From positions 62,001 to 126,000 of the forward strand of contig NZ_CP033087.1 of NCBI RefSeq assembly GCF_003691365.1: DNA of 64,000 nt, given 5' to 3'. The translations under genes were made by a program, and so were the position numbers. Shown here piece by piece: positions 1 to 10,230 of this stretch. Positions within the stretch are counted from its first letter, which is position 1; every line of letters begins with the position of its first letter. The notes below the pieces were generated by a model. It was given only the letters and a program-made list of their open reading frames with translations, did no database searches and was not told the origin of the DNA. This DNA comes from Commensalibacter melissae (GTDB lineage Bacteria; Pseudomonadota; Alphaproteobacteria; Acetobacterales; Acetobacteraceae).

Positions 1-2
1 TA

Positions 3-443
3 TTAAGTGATTCCCTGATGGAGGGGATTGGTGGTTCAATGGGGCCTTTATATGGCAGTATTTTTGCTGGATGGGCTGAGGCAATTCAAGGTAAAAGTAC
101 CTTGAATTCAAATGAATTCAAGGAAATGCTTTCAAAAGGGTTGCATGAATTACAGGAAATTAGTTCTGCCAAACAGGGTGATAAATGTTTGCTTGATACT
201 TTAATGCCTGCAATTGAAGGATTCAAAAAAGCGAATGAATCCGGAAAAACATTTCATGAAGCTTTGATTATTATGAAACAGGCAGCACATGATGGTAAGG
301 AATCCACCCGCAATCTTGTTGCTAAAATAGGTCGTGCCAGTCGTTTGGGTGAACGTTCAAAAGGCATTTTGGATGCTGGTGCAACTTCTTGCTGTTTGTT
401 GTTAACGCAACTTGCGGACAGTATTTCGAAAAGAATTTCCTAA
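3..443 (+). CDS. dhaL: Dihydroxyacetone kinase, DhaL domain (3' part only)
   Basis: This is the ADP/ATP-binding DhaL part of dihydroxyacetone kinase, which phosphorylates dihydroxyacetone to DHAP in the cytoplasm. The frame is open from the left edge of the window, so the real start lies upstream. Visible DhaL signatures are GGSMGPLYG near the beginning, GDKCLLDTLMPA in the middle and GRASRLGERSKGILDAGATSC close to the end; the C-terminal Gly-Ala-rich segment is the nucleotide-binding lid region of the family. It could be a stand-alone DhaL subunit or the C-terminal half of a fused DhaKL protein, which cannot be decided here. It ends 23 bases before a strong bidirectional hairpin. Confidence 0.9.
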   Translation, partial: LSDSLMEGIGGSMGPLYGSIFAGWAEAIQGKSTLNSNEFKEMLSKGLHELQEISSAKQGDKCLLDTLMPAIEGFKKANESGKTFHEALIIMKQAAHDGKESTRNLVAKIGRASRLGERSKGILDAGATSCCLLLTQLADSISKRIS

Positions 444-465
444 ATTTTTAAAAAATAAAATACAA

Positions 466-509
466 GTTATATACATTATCGATTTATCGATAATGTATAT
501 AACCTTTTA
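466..509. terminator. Bidirectional terminator between dhaL and the porin gene
   Basis: Two perfectly complementary 17-base arms (466-482 and 487-503) enclose a TTTA loop. The hairpin is flanked by T-rich sequence on the right and A-rich sequence on the left. It lies between two convergent genes, so it probably stops transcription from both sides. Confidence 0.75.
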
Positions 510-2066
510 TTAAAAGTTGACCGTAGATCTCAATCCAAAAATGGCGGCATTTGGAATTTTCTTTTTACTATTTTCCTCAAGATTCAATCCTCCACCGGAA
601 CGGAAGACATATTGAAAATCAGGTTTTAACTCTAGCCATGATGTGGCCTGTATTTGCCAGGCGAGCTCGATATGATGTTCTGTTTTTCGAATACACCAGT
701 ATGGATCCGCAAAATTGCGGTAATCACGGTCATAATGTCTGGCACGATTGCCAGTATGGGCAAATCCCCAGCCAAAACCCAGGGAATCATGTTCCCGATT
801 GAGAAGTCCCTTATAGACAATCCCTGCATCTCCTGCATAATTGATGGGGCTGCGGTCAGTTGGGCTGACTTGCATTCTTCCAAATATGCCAAGAGATTCT
901 TTTTTGTTTACCGGGTTTCTCCATATCATTTGATCCATAATTCCATAAACTGACCAGGTATGGCGATGGTTGAGCATTGTTTGGGGATTGTCCGGATTTC
1001 CTAATGGATCCCCATCCCTGTTATAACGTTGATCCGGGAATTTTGAACTATCAAAATAGGCTCCCAACCGATAAGTTCCAGGATAAGCTGTATATTTTTC
1101 ATCATCTTCATTGCCAGGATTCAGATGATATTGAATTTCATTGGTTATGAATACCCCGGTGGTAAAATTGAAATGTGTTCCTGATTGATGCTTGGAATAT
1201 GGATCACAGGTAAATGGTCCGGATGGATTGCAAAAAGAAACATTGTTGGGATTACTGTCCGCAACTGCAAAAAGGTCCGTCCAGTGATCATTGGGTTGGA
1301 AACTGAAACGGATTGCAGGAGAGGCAACGGGATAGTCAATTCCTCCACTATAGGTATTGACTGATGGAATCATGGGCCATCCAAAAGAGGAGTTAATGAA
1401 TAGCGTTGCATAATCGCTGATGTTAAACTCCTGGTCCAAACTTAATTTCCCGATGCGAACGGTCATTTTATTATCAAAAAATCCCTGTTGGTACCATAGC
1501 TCCCATAAACGAGTCGAGCGATCGCCTTCCCAACCACTGGTAGAGTTATAGGCTCCTATATTTTCTGCCGTAAAAGCCCGTCCTCGAAGTTGCAGGGCGC
1601 TAATGTTAAAAAGACCATTCTTAATTCCTGTCACTTTCTCGGGATCCCAGTTCAAGGTAACTGTGGTCAAACCTGTATAGGCAGCACCCTGCTTGATGCC
1701 CCCATAAGGATTTCCCCATACCTCATTGACATCCACCAGGGTGAGGGTCAGACCATATTGTGCCATAAGGGAACGTAATCCCAAAATATTTCCCAATAAC
1801 ATATCGTTGTTTTCGGGTGCCTGACCTGTATCCTTATCAAGGATTGTGGCTGGTGGAGGGGATTTTTTTACCGGGGTGGCACCGCTAATATTTGTCGATG
1901 GAGATGCACCCTGATTAACAATAGGGGAATTTCCAACCGCATGTGCTGAATGTTGATTAATCAGAGTTTGATATACAACAAAATTAATTAAAACAATTTT
2001 GGGTAAATTATTTTTTTTTGATAAAAATAGCTGGGAATAGCGATGAGACATTATAATACACTTCAT
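510..2066 (-). CDS. Carbohydrate porin, OprB family
   Basis: This is an outer-membrane beta-barrel of the OprB type, which lets sugars diffuse into the periplasm; acetic acid bacteria need this because they oxidise sugars there. The N-terminus has a basic, hydrophobic signal peptide ending in an AHA-type cleavage site near residue 42. A Pro/Ser/Thr-rich linker follows, then alternating aromatic beta strands with typical family segments (RLWELWYQQGFFDN, IRIGKLSLDQEF-like, GRMQVSPTDRSPI) and a C-terminal aromatic residue (STVNF) as expected for barrel insertion. Length of about 500 residues is normal. A second Met at residue 6 (2051) is an alternative start; neither has a clear ribosome binding site. 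Confidence 0.88.
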   Translation of the reverse strand: MKCIIMSHRYSQLFLSKKNNLPKIVLINFVVYQTLINQHSAHAVGNSPIVNQGASPSTNISGATPVKKSPPPATILDKDTGQAPENNDMLLGNILGLRSLMAQYGLTLTLVDVNEVWGNPYGGIKQGAAYTGLTTVTLNWDPEKVTGIKNGLFNISALQLRGRAFTAENIGAYNSTSGWEGDRSTRLWELWYQQGFFDNKMTVRIGKLSLDQEFNISDYATLFINSSFGWPMIPSVNTYSGGIDYPVASPAIRFSFQPNDHWTDLFAVADSNPNNVSFCNPSGPFTCDPYSKHQSGTHFNFTTGVFITNEIQYHLNPGNEDDEKYTAYPGTYRLGAYFDSSKFPDQRYNRDGDPLGNPDNPQTMLNHRHTWSVYGIMDQMIWRNPVNKKESLGIFGRMQVSPTDRSPINYAGDAGIVYKGLLNREHDSLGFGWGFAHTGNRARHYDRDYRNFADPYWCIRKTEHHIELAWQIQATSWLELKPDFQYVFRSGGGLNLEENSKKKIPNAAIFGLRSTVNF

Positions 2067-2121
2067 TGCAAATGATTATTATTAACGCGAAATTAAAGTT
2101 AATCTTATTTATTTTGTATTG

Positions 2122-3192
2122 TCAATTAGTTGATATTATTGTGCTTATGACCTGTATCAGGATTTGACATTCTTTTTCTGTGCCAATTGTTATCCTAAGC
2201 CAGTTTTGAATGCGTGGAAGATTAAAATGTCTAACTAAAATTTTATTTTTTCTTAACTGTATTGCAAGCTCTTCACCAGATATCTTGGGATGAGATGTAA
2301 AAACAAAGTTTGATTTTGAATCGAGAGTTGTGAATCCTAATTCAGAAAGGGCATTGATCAGGTAATCTCTGTTTTTGATAATCTGTCGGGCATTATTAAC
2401 AGACCATTGAATGTCTTTTACTGATGCAATCGCACCAATTTGTGCCAATCGATCTAAGGGATATGAATTAAAGCTGTCCTTTACACGTCTAATACCCTCA
2501 ATTAATTGTGTGTTTCCAATTGCATAACCAACGCGTAACCCGGCAAAGGCGTGAAATTTCGAGAAAGTTCGAACAACTAGAAGATTTTGAAATTGATTGA
2601 TAAGGGGAATGACCGATTTTCCACCAAAATCTATATAGGCTTCATCGATAATAACAATTTGTTCAGGGTGTGTTTCAAGGTAATGCCGGATTGTCTCCTG
2701 GTCAATCAGCAAGCCAGTTGGAGCGTTGGGGTTGGCAATGACGATCCCGCAAGCGTCCTCTGCATCATATTGTTCAAGGTCAATCTTGAAATTTCCGGTT
2801 AGGGGAATGGTTTTATAGTCAATATTGAAAAGATTGCAGTAAACAGGGTAAAAACTATAGGTTATATCTGGAAAGAGAACAGGTTTTTCATGTTTTAATA
2901 AGGCATGAAAGGCAAATCCAAGCACCTCATCAGAGCCATTGCCGACGAAAACCTGGTCTGGTTGGACATAATGCAAATCAGCCAAGGATTGACAAAGGGC
3001 CTGGGATGTAGGATCGGGATACAATTTTAATAAATTGTTGGTATTTGTCTGTATGGCTTTTAGTACGTTGGGGGATATATCATACGCATTTTCATTTGTA
3101 TTAAGTTTGATAAGATTATTTACCTTGGGTTGTTCCCCAGGTGTGTAAGGAACTAAATTTTTGACAAAAGAACTCCAATAACGATTTTGCAT
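2122..3192 (-). CDS. hisC: Histidinol-phosphate aminotransferase
   Basis: This is a PLP-dependent class I/II aminotransferase of the HisC family, which converts imidazole acetol phosphate to histidinol phosphate. HisC homologues also often accept aromatic amino acids. The family opening (KLNTNENAYDISPNV), the NPNAPTG motif, the DEAYIDF aspartate motif and the PLP-lysine segment TFSKFHAFAGLRVGYA are all present. The frame is open to 3246, but homologues start at MQNRYWSSFVKNLVPYTPGEQ, so 3192 is preferred. The longer version would overlap the ankyrin gene by 23 bases. The gene is not in a his operon here, so biosynthetic assignment rests on family alone. Confidence 0.88.
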   Translation of the reverse strand: MQNRYWSSFVKNLVPYTPGEQPKVNNLIKLNTNENAYDISPNVLKAIQTNTNNLLKLYPDPTSQALCQSLADLHYVQPDQVFVGNGSDEVLGFAFHALLKHEKPVLFPDITYSFYPVYCNLFNIDYKTIPLTGNFKIDLEQYDAEDACGIVIANPNAPTGLLIDQETIRHYLETHPEQIVIIDEAYIDFGGKSVIPLINQFQNLLVVRTFSKFHAFAGLRVGYAIGNTQLIEGIRRVKDSFNSYPLDRLAQIGAIASVKDIQWSVNNARQIIKNRDYLINALSELGFTTLDSKSNFVFTSHPKISGEELAIQLRKNKILVRHFNLPRIQNWLRITIGTEKECQILIQVISTIISTN

Positions 3193-3223
3193 AAGGATAT
3201 ACCTATTTAAAAAATTATGAAAT

Positions 3224-3757
3224 TTAAATGTTTTGATAGTTTTCAAGTAAGTATATTAGATGTTTATTCCCCTGTTGTTCTGCAAGTTTTAAGGGTGTAA
3301 AGCCTTCCCCATCGGCGTGCCGAGGGTTCGCCCCGGCTTTTAATAAAATTTCAGTCATGTCGTTTCGGTTAAAAAGGATTGCAAACATCAAAGGTGTGCG
3401 TCCTAGATTATTGGGAATATCAACCGAGGCACCAGCCTTAATCAAAAGATTGGCCATTTCAACATGATCTTTGAAAGCTACGCCCATTAAAGCCGTTGCA
3501 CCTGTTTTATCCTGCAGATCAGGATTTGCCCCGCTTTTTAATAGGAAAGTCGTTGCATCATGATGATTATTGTAAGTGGTTAAGATGAGAGGAGTATATC
3601 CTTTTTCATTCTGATGATTGATATTCATACCCGCGGCGATGAATTCTTCAAGCAAAGGAAGTGAACCTTCTCTAGCAGAATTGAAATAAAGCGTTTCTAT
3701 TTCCTGTGAAGTGAATTCGGGGGAAGAACTAGAATCAAGAGAGGATGAAACCGTCAT
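3224..3757 (-). CDS. Ankyrin-repeat protein
   Basis: This 177-residue protein is made almost entirely of ankyrin repeats. After a Ser-rich N-terminal stretch, four to five 33-residue units follow from about residue 25, recognisable by GYTPLILTTYNNHHD, GATALMGVAFKDHVE, GRTPLMFAILFNRND and GFTPLKLAEQQGNKH, each with the helix-turn-helix and the intervening LLKAGAN-type segment. There is no signal peptide or membrane segment, so it is probably a cytoplasmic protein-interaction scaffold. It sits directly upstream of hisC on the same strand, possibly cotranscribed. The partner and role are unknown. Confidence 0.85.
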   Translation of the reverse strand: MTVSSSLDSSSSPEFTSQEIETLYFNSAREGSLPLLEEFIAAGMNINHQNEKGYTPLILTTYNNHHDATTFLLKSGANPDLQDKTGATALMGVAFKDHVEMANLLIKAGASVDIPNNLGRTPLMFAILFNRNDMTEILLKAGANPRHADGEGFTPLKLAEQQGNKHLIYLLENYQNI

Positions 3758-4149
3758 GGTATTGCCATATTATTGAGAGTTAATGAACAAAAATCTGGTT
3801 TTTATTTTATAGTGCCGCGTATAAAAAAGAAAGATCAAGAAAAATAAGATTTCTTTTATAGGAGAAAGTTTTATAAAAGTGTATGATTTTAATATAATTT
3901 AATATAATCGATAAAATTGATTACAGATAAAATGTTTTATTAATTGAACATTTGGCAGGGGTCAGAATTTATCGGAATATTAACAATTCGATCTTAAGTT
4001 AATTGATAGCTTTGTAGGATAAAATTTTTGTAATTTGAACAATCGATTTTTTTTCCTTTTTTATTGGGTGATATAAATTGATTTAAAAAAAACGATTAAA
4101 TTTATGATTAACGAAGTTATTTTAAAAGTTGTTTGATGGAGAGACTTGA
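3758..4149. other. AT-rich intergenic spacer upstream of tkt
   Basis: This 392-base gap separates the divergent ankyrin and transketolase genes and presumably holds both promoters. It is very AT-rich. I see no RNA gene, hairpin terminator or convincing small gene in it. Confidence 0.6.
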
Positions 4150-6204
4150 ATGAATATGGATAAGGTATGTATTAATACCATTCGTGGACTTGCAATTGAT
4201 CAAGTGCAGAAAGCTAACTCTGGTCATCCAGGTACGCCGCTTGACTTGGCACCCGCGACATATGCCTTATGGAATAATATTTTAAATTATGATCCTGCGA
4301 ATCCATTGTGGCCGGCCCGCGATCGTTTTGTTTTGTCAGGTGGTCATGCCTGTTCCCTTTTATATGCCATGATTCATTTAAGCGGTATTAAGGAAGTGAC
4401 ACGTCAAGGTAAAGTGGAAAACAAACCAGCCTTAACCCTTGAAGATTTAAGTCAATTCAGACAGCTCAATTCAAAAACGCCCGGTCATCCAGAGTATTTG
4501 CATACCACCGGAATTGAAACCACAACAGGACCTTTAGCTCAAGGGATTGCAACGTCTGTGGGGATGGCGATTGCCCAGGAATGGTTTGCTGCACGTTATA
4601 ATCGACCAGAATTTCCATTGTTCGATTATCATGTCTATGCCTTTTGCGGTGATGGTGATCTTATGGAGGGGATTTCCTATGAGGCGGCCTCTCTTGCAGG
4701 ACATTTGAAGTTAGGTAACCTTATCTGGGTATATGATCGGAACCGTATTACGATCGAGGGCAATATCAATATTGCCTTTACAGAAAATGTTGAAAAACGT
4801 TTTGAAGCTGCAGGATGGAAAATCTATCATGTGAAAGATGGTAACGATATCGATGATTTCCAAAATAAGATTAATCAAGCGCGTCAAAATAAAGACATGC
4901 CAAGTTTCATCGTCATTGATAGTGTTATCGGGTATGGGTCTCCTAATAAAGCGGGAAAATCAGTAGCGCATGGTGAACCGCTTGGGGTGGAAGAAGTTAA
5001 AGCGACCAAAAAGAATCTTGGTTTGCCTGAAGACAAAGATTTCTTTGTCCCTGATGGTGTAATGGATCATTTTAAAGCCAATATTGGTAAAAGAGGGGCT
5101 GCAGCCTATCAAAAATGGCATACGCTGTTTGCGGATTATAAGGTAAAATATCCCGAGTTGGGTCAAGAGATCGAGGATATTTTAAATCATCGCCTACCAA
5201 AGGGATGGGACAAGGATATTCCAATTTTTGCGCCTGATGCCAAAGGGGTTGCATCGCGGGCCAGTTCAGGTAAGGTATTGAATGCCATTGCGAAGAATGT
5301 TCCCTGGTTAATCGGTGGGTCTGCTGATCTTGCCCCCTCTAATAAAAGCAATCTGGATTTTGAAGGGGCCGGGGTTTTTCAGAATCCTGCTTATGGCGGT
5401 ACATATGATGGACGGAATTTTCATTTTGGCGTTCGTGAACATGCCATGGGGGCAATTGTCAACGGAATGGCCTTAAGCGGTTTGCGTTCGTATGCCGCAG
5501 GATTTTTCATTTTTTCTGACTATATGAAAAATCCCATCCGTTTGTCTGCATTGATGCATTTGCCGGTCATATATATTTTTACGCATGATAGTATCGGGGT
5601 TGGTGAGGACGGTCCGACACATCAGCCAGTTGAGCAGTTGGTTCACTTTAGGGCAACGCCTAATCTTGTTGTTTTTCGTCCCGCCGATGCAAACGAGGTT
5701 GTCGAGGCATGGAAATATGCGATGCAGGAAAATTCTAAACCAGTCATTCTGGCATTAAGTCGTCAGAATTTGCCAACAATTGACCGCCATCAATATGCTT
5801 CGGCAGAAGGGCTTAAAAAGGGTGCTTATGTTATTGCGGATTGTGAAGGTAAGCCAGACTTGATTCTCATGGCGACAGGAAGCGAGGTTGGTTTGATTAT
5901 GGAAGCTTATCAGGTTTTAACAAAATCCGGAAAAAAGATTCGGGTTGTTTCAATGCCCTCATGGGAACTTTTTGAAGAACAGTCCAAGTCTTATCGTGAT
6001 CAGGTTTTGCCTCCTGATATAACAGCACGTGTCGCGGTTGAACAGGGATCTCCCATTGGATGGGATCGTTATGCTGGAACAACCGGTGCAATCATCGCTA
6101 TGCGTGGTTTTGGTGCCTCTGCTCCCTATAGTGATCTACAGAAAAAATTCGGGTTTACTCTTGAAGCTGTTTTACAAGCGGCACAGGAACAATTGACAAG
6201 GTAA
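4150..6204 (+). CDS. tkt: Transketolase
   Basis: Transketolase is a thiamine-diphosphate enzyme that moves two-carbon units between pentose and other sugar phosphates, linking the pentose phosphate pathway to glycolysis. The 684 residues match the family. Visible motifs are SGHPGTP near residue 24, the TPP/Mg motif beginning GDGDLMEG near 165, the FGVREHAMGAI segment near 425 with the cofactor-activating Glu, and DSIGVGEDGPTHQP near 480. A GGAGAG ribosome binding site precedes the start by about 7 bases. It heads the run tkt, tal-pgi, gnd and is closed by its own hairpin terminator. Confidence 0.97.
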   Translation: MNMDKVCINTIRGLAIDQVQKANSGHPGTPLDLAPATYALWNNILNYDPANPLWPARDRFVLSGGHACSLLYAMIHLSGIKEVTRQGKVENKPALTLEDLSQFRQLNSKTPGHPEYLHTTGIETTTGPLAQGIATSVGMAIAQEWFAARYNRPEFPLFDYHVYAFCGDGDLMEGISYEAASLAGHLKLGNLIWVYDRNRITIEGNINIAFTENVEKRFEAAGWKIYHVKDGNDIDDFQNKINQARQNKDMPSFIVIDSVIGYGSPNKAGKSVAHGEPLGVEEVKATKKNLGLPEDKDFFVPDGVMDHFKANIGKRGAAAYQKWHTLFADYKVKYPELGQEIEDILNHRLPKGWDKDIPIFAPDAKGVASRASSGKVLNAIAKNVPWLIGGSADLAPSNKSNLDFEGAGVFQNPAYGGTYDGRNFHFGVREHAMGAIVNGMALSGLRSYAAGFFIFSDYMKNPIRLSALMHLPVIYIFTHDSIGVGEDGPTHQPVEQLVHFRATPNLVVFRPADANEVVEAWKYAMQENSKPVILALSRQNLPTIDRHQYASAEGLKKGAYVIADCEGKPDLILMATGSEVGLIMEAYQVLTKSGKKIRVVSMPSWELFEEQSKSYRDQVLPPDITARVAVEQGSPIGWDRYAGTTGAIIAMRGFGASAPYSDLQKKFGFTLEAVLQAAQEQLTR

Positions 6205-6212
6205 ATGTAGTG

Positions 6213-6244
6213 AATCCTTCTTAATTTATTAAGAAGGATTTTTT
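6213..6244 (+). terminator. Intrinsic terminator after tkt
   Basis: A 12-base-pair perfect stem (6213-6224 with 6229-6240) has a TTTA loop and is followed by a run of T. It lies between tkt and tal-pgi, so the two genes are probably not simply one transcript, although readthrough is possible. Confidence 0.8.
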
Positions 6245-6274
6245 GTCGCAGCATATTTAAGGAAAGAAATAGAA

Positions 6275-9115
6275 ATGGTTGAAAACCCTCTCATTAAATT
6301 AGAACAGTATAGACAATCACCTTGGCTAGATTTTATCCAGCGTTCATTTACACAAAGCGGTGGGTTAAAAAAACTGGTTGATGAAGATGGATTAAAGGGT
6401 GTTACTTCCAACCCTTCAATTTTTGAAAAGGCAATGGGGCATGGCACTGACTACGATGAACAATTTAAACAACTGATTTCTTCGGGAATCACCGATGTTG
6501 TTACCTTATATGAAACAATGGCGATTGATGATATCCGTGCGGCCTGTTCAGTATTGTATCCTGTATGGGAAAAAACCCATGGGCTGGATGGATATGTCAG
6601 TTTGGAGGTTTCTCCATATATCGCTATGGACGGGCATGCAACATTGGAAGACGCACGCCGATTATGGAAAAGGGTTGCTGAAAAGAATCTTATGATCAAG
6701 ATTCCAGCAACAGCACCTTGTATTGCCGCTATTGAAGGGGCCATTGCCGAGGGAATCAATGTTAATGTAACTTTATTATTTTCCTTGGATATGTACAAAC
6801 AGGTTCTTGAAGCGTATATCAAGGGGCTTGAAGCGCATCTTGCCAAGGGTCATCATATTGCGCATATTGCCAGTGTGGCCTCTTTCTTTATTAGTCGTAT
6901 TGATACGGCCATTGATAAGCAAATTGATCAAAGGATCGCCGCAGGGGATAAGGAAAGCGGTGCATTAAAAGCTATTCGCGGTAAGGTTGCCATTGCAAAT
7001 GCAAAACTTGCTTATCAGCATTATCTTGAAGTGATGCAAAGTGACCGATGGAAAAAACTTGAAGCTGCAGGAGCGAAACCCCAACGTTTATTATGGGCCA
7101 GTACAAGTTGCAAGGATAAGACATTTCCAGACACTATTTATGTTGATCAACTGATTGGTAGGGATACTGTCAATACAATTCCACCTGCCACCATGGATGC
7201 TTTTAGAGATCATGGTACTGTGGCTGACACCCTGGAACAAAATATTGATGAAGCTAAAAAGATTCTGGCTGAGGCTGAACATTTGAACCTTGATTTAAAA
7301 AAAGTTACGGATCAGTTATTGGAAGACGGTGTTAATTCATTTGCCGACGCTTTTGATCAATTATTGGGTTCTGTTGGTGAAAAGCAGATGATATTACAGG
7401 GGAATAAGCTAACTCATTTGCAGTCTGATTTACCTTCAGATTATGAAACCGCTGTAAAAACTGGTCTGGATAAATGGCGTAAGAATGGTACAGTCCGCAA
7501 ACTGTGGGATCGTGAATCTTCTGTCTGGACGGGAAAGGATGAGAATAAATGGCTCGGTTGGCTTGATATTGTTGATCAACAGGTTGAAAATCTTGCTGAA
7601 CTGGAGGAATTCCAAAAAGAAGTCAGGAATAGAGGTTTTACCGATATCCTTTTACTAGGTATGGGCGGATCAAGTCTTGGTCCTGAAGTTCTGGGAGAGG
7701 TTTTTGGACATCAGGCTGGTTTTCCGCGTCTTCATGTCCTGGATAGCACTGATCCACAGCAAGTGCACAGCTTCCAGCAGAAAGTGACAATTGCGACAAC
7801 CCTGTTTATTGTTTCTTCGAAATCAGGCAGCACTCTTGAGCCTAATATTCTTAAGGCATATTTTTTCAATGAAGCCAAAAAGGTGCTGGGTGACAAAGTG
7901 GGGCAGCATTTTGTTGCGGTCACCGATCCGGGTTCCCATATGGAAGATGTGGCCAAGCAGGATGGTTTCTGGAAAATCTTTTACGGCTTGAAATCAATCG
8001 GTGGGCGTTATTCCGTTTTATCTAATTTTGGAATTGTTCCCGCAGCCGCAGCGGGATTGCCTTTACAGGAAATCCTGTATTCGGCCCAACGAATGGAAAA
8101 AGCTTGTTCTGCAGGATCTCCACCGGCACAAAATCCGGGAGTTCAACTCGGGACAATTTTCGGGGTTGGTGTTGCTGAATTCAAACGGGATAAATTTACA
8201 ATCATAGCCTCACCTGATATTGGCTCCTTAGGTTCATGGCTTGAGCAACTTTTGGCAGAATCAACGGGTAAGGTTGGTAAAGGAATCATTCCTATAGATG
8301 AGGAAACCTTGACTGTTCCATCTGTATATGGAAAGGATCGTTTATTTATCTATTTACGGTTAGAGAATAAGATTGATCCTCAACAGGAAAAAGCAATTGC
8401 TGAATTAAAAGCGGCTCAACAGCCTGTTGTGACAATAAATCTACATGATAAAGCACAGATTGTTCAGACTTTTTTCCAAACTGAATTTGCAACCGCTGTG
8501 GCGGGTGCCTTCATTGGAATTAATCCTTTTGATCAACCCGATGTTGAAGCCAGTAAGATTGAAACCAAGAAAATTACAACTGCTTATAATGAAAAAGGTT
8601 CTCTTCCCGTTATTACCCCAATCGTTCAAGAGCAAGGGTTTGATCTTTATGCAGGTAAGGTTGAAATTGCAAAATTAAAAGGTCTTTCCACAATCTCCGA
8701 AGCCTTGAAAAGCTTTTTCAATGAAATTGCTGCAGGAGATTATGTTGCTGTTTTGGCCTATATTGAACGTGATTTGGCAACACGGGAGTGGATCCAGAAA
8801 TTACGTCTGGCTATAAGAGACAAGAAAAAGGTTGCAACAGCGGCTGAATTCGGTCCCCGGTTTTTGCATTCAACTGGACAGGCTTATAAGGGTGGACCCA
8901 ATAGTGGTGTATTTTTACAGATCACTGCCGATGATGATCATGATTTGCCTGTTCCTGGTGAAAAATACACATTTGGAATTGTGAAGGAAGCACAAGCTCG
9001 TGGTGATTTTGACGTATTATCGGAACGGGATAGAAGGGTTATCCGTATTCATGTAAAAGGGAATATGAAAGTTGGATTGGATAAATTAAGCCAATCAATT
9101 TTAAATATTCTGTAG
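6275..9115 (+). CDS. tal-pgi: Bifunctional transaldolase / glucose-6-phosphate isomerase
   Basis: This single 946-residue chain carries two pentose-phosphate/glycolytic enzymes. Residues about 1-370 are transaldolase, including GVTSNPSIFEKA and the Schiff-base lysine segment LMIKIPAT near residue 140. Residues about 400-946 are phosphoglucose isomerase, with LLGMGGSSLGPEV near 462 and the phosphate-binding SKSGSTLEPN near 515. The same fusion is known in Gluconobacter and other acetic acid bacteria. The frame is continuous through the junction, so this is a real fusion. An AAGGAAAG ribosome binding site lies just upstream. It converts sedoheptulose-7-P plus GAP to erythrose-4-P and fructose-6-P, then isomerises the latter to glucose-6-P for another cycle. 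Confidence 0.96.
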   Translation: MVENPLIKLEQYRQSPWLDFIQRSFTQSGGLKKLVDEDGLKGVTSNPSIFEKAMGHGTDYDEQFKQLISSGITDVVTLYETMAIDDIRAACSVLYPVWEKTHGLDGYVSLEVSPYIAMDGHATLEDARRLWKRVAEKNLMIKIPATAPCIAAIEGAIAEGINVNVTLLFSLDMYKQVLEAYIKGLEAHLAKGHHIAHIASVASFFISRIDTAIDKQIDQRIAAGDKESGALKAIRGKVAIANAKLAYQHYLEVMQSDRWKKLEAAGAKPQRLLWASTSCKDKTFPDTIYVDQLIGRDTVNTIPPATMDAFRDHGTVADTLEQNIDEAKKILAEAEHLNLDLKKVTDQLLEDGVNSFADAFDQLLGSVGEKQMILQGNKLTHLQSDLPSDYETAVKTGLDKWRKNGTVRKLWDRESSVWTGKDENKWLGWLDIVDQQVENLAELEEFQKEVRNRGFTDILLLGMGGSSLGPEVLGEVFGHQAGFPRLHVLDSTDPQQVHSFQQKVTIATTLFIVSSKSGSTLEPNILKAYFFNEAKKVLGDKVGQHFVAVTDPGSHMEDVAKQDGFWKIFYGLKSIGGRYSVLSNFGIVPAAAAGLPLQEILYSAQRMEKACSAGSPPAQNPGVQLGTIFGVGVAEFKRDKFTIIASPDIGSLGSWLEQLLAESTGKVGKGIIPIDEETLTVPSVYGKDRLFIYLRLENKIDPQQEKAIAELKAAQQPVVTINLHDKAQIVQTFFQTEFATAVAGAFIGINPFDQPDVEASKIETKKITTAYNEKGSLPVITPIVQEQGFDLYAGKVEIAKLKGLSTISEALKSFFNEIAAGDYVAVLAYIERDLATREWIQKLRLAIRDKKKVATAAEFGPRFLHSTGQAYKGGPNSGVFLQITADDDHDLPVPGEKYTFGIVKEAQARGDFDVLSERDRRVIRIHVKGNMKVGLDKLSQSILNIL

Positions 9116-9187
9116 ATTAATCAACGTTTATATCTTACGATTACCACAAGATATAAACTTATTGTGATGAAAATGGAGAAATTAACT

Positions 9188-10171
9188 ATGAAACTAGGTA
9201 TGTATGGCTTGGGCAGAATGGGAGGTAACATGGCAATTCGTTTGGCTCGTCATGGTCATGAAGTTGTTCTGTTAAATCGTACGCGCAGCAAAAGTGAGGA
9301 AATTCATAATCAAGCTCCTAAAAGTACCATTGTCGATGATTTGAAATCTTTGGTAGAAGCATTGCCTTCCCCAAAAATTGTTTGGATTATGTTGCCTTGT
9401 GGTGAAGTGACAGAACAGGCAATCAAAAGTCTTGGAGATATGTTAAATAAAGGGGATATCGTTATTGACGGTGGAAACACGTTCTATAAAGATGACATAC
9501 GTCGTGCAAAAATGCTGGAAGCAAAGGGTATTCACTATGTTGATGTTGGAACTTCTGGTGGCGTTTGGGGCCTGGAACGTGGATATTGCATGATGTATGG
9601 TGGCAGTAAGGAAGCTGTTGACCATATTGATCCGATTTTGGACTCTTTGGCTCCTGGAATGGGCGATATTCCACGTACAAAGGGACGTAATGCCAATTTG
9701 AATCCCCGTGCGGAAAAAGGTTACCTTCATTGTGGTCCCGCAGGTTCTGGACATTTTGTTAAAATGGTTCATAACGGTATTGAATACGGTATGATGCAGG
9801 CCTATGCAGAAGGGTTTGATATTATGCGTACCAAAGGGTCAGATCGTTTACCTGAAGATGAACGTTTTGATTTGAATATGGCAGATATTGCAGAAGTATG
9901 GCGTCGTGGCAGCGTTATTCCGTCGTGGTTGTTGGATTTATGTGCGGATGCGCTTGCAAAGGATGGTACTCTTGCAGGTTTTAAAGGTGATGTTGCAGAT
10001 ACGGGAGAAGGGCGCTGGACCATTGAAGCCGCAATTGAAGAGGCTGTTCCTGCCCCCGTTATAACTTCCGCTTTATTCACCCGTTTTCGTTCCCGTTCAG
10101 GAAATACGTTTGGCGAAAAGATGTTGTCAGCAATGCGTTTTGGTTTTGGTGGCCATGTAGAAAAGAAATAA
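9188..10171 (+). CDS. gnd: 6-phosphogluconate dehydrogenase (decarboxylating), short type
   Basis: This enzyme oxidatively decarboxylates 6-phosphogluconate to ribulose-5-phosphate. The start at 9188 ([14 protein letters not shown]) is chosen because a GGAG site lies 9 bases upstream and the Rossmann motif then begins at residue 7; the frame is open back to 9164. The length of 327 residues places it in the short GndA/YqeC class rather than the 470-residue E. coli type; that class is frequently NAD-preferring. The substrate segment [15 protein letters not shown] and the catalytic [19 protein letters not shown] are visible. A strong terminator follows. Confidence 0.95.
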   Translation: MKLGMYGLGRMGGNMAIRLARHGHEVVLLNRTRSKSEEIHNQAPKSTIVDDLKSLVEALPSPKIVWIMLPCGEVTEQAIKSLGDMLNKGDIVIDGGNTFYKDDIRRAKMLEAKGIHYVDVGTSGGVWGLERGYCMMYGGSKEAVDHIDPILDSLAPGMGDIPRTKGRNANLNPRAEKGYLHCGPAGSGHFVKMVHNGIEYGMMQAYAEGFDIMRTKGSDRLPEDERFDLNMADIAEVWRRGSVIPSWLLDLCADALAKDGTLAGFKGDVADTGEGRWTIEAAIEEAVPAPVITSALFTRFRSRSGNTFGEKMLSAMRFGFGGHVEKK

Positions 10172-10194
10172 TATAAATTTTCCAATTTCATTGG

Positions 10195-10230
10195 AAAAGG
10201 CCTTAATCCTCACGATTAAGGCTTTTTTTT
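10195..10230 (+). terminator. Intrinsic terminator after gnd
   Basis: The stem GCCTTAATC (10200-10208) pairs with GATTAAGGC (10214-10222), and the stem can be extended by flanking A/T pairs. A CTCAC loop and eight T residues complete a textbook intrinsic terminator. Confidence 0.85.

Noticed and set aside
2067-2085. Fur-box-like A/T sequence before the porin gene
   Set aside because: It matches only loosely, and such AT-rich strings are frequent in this genome's spacers.
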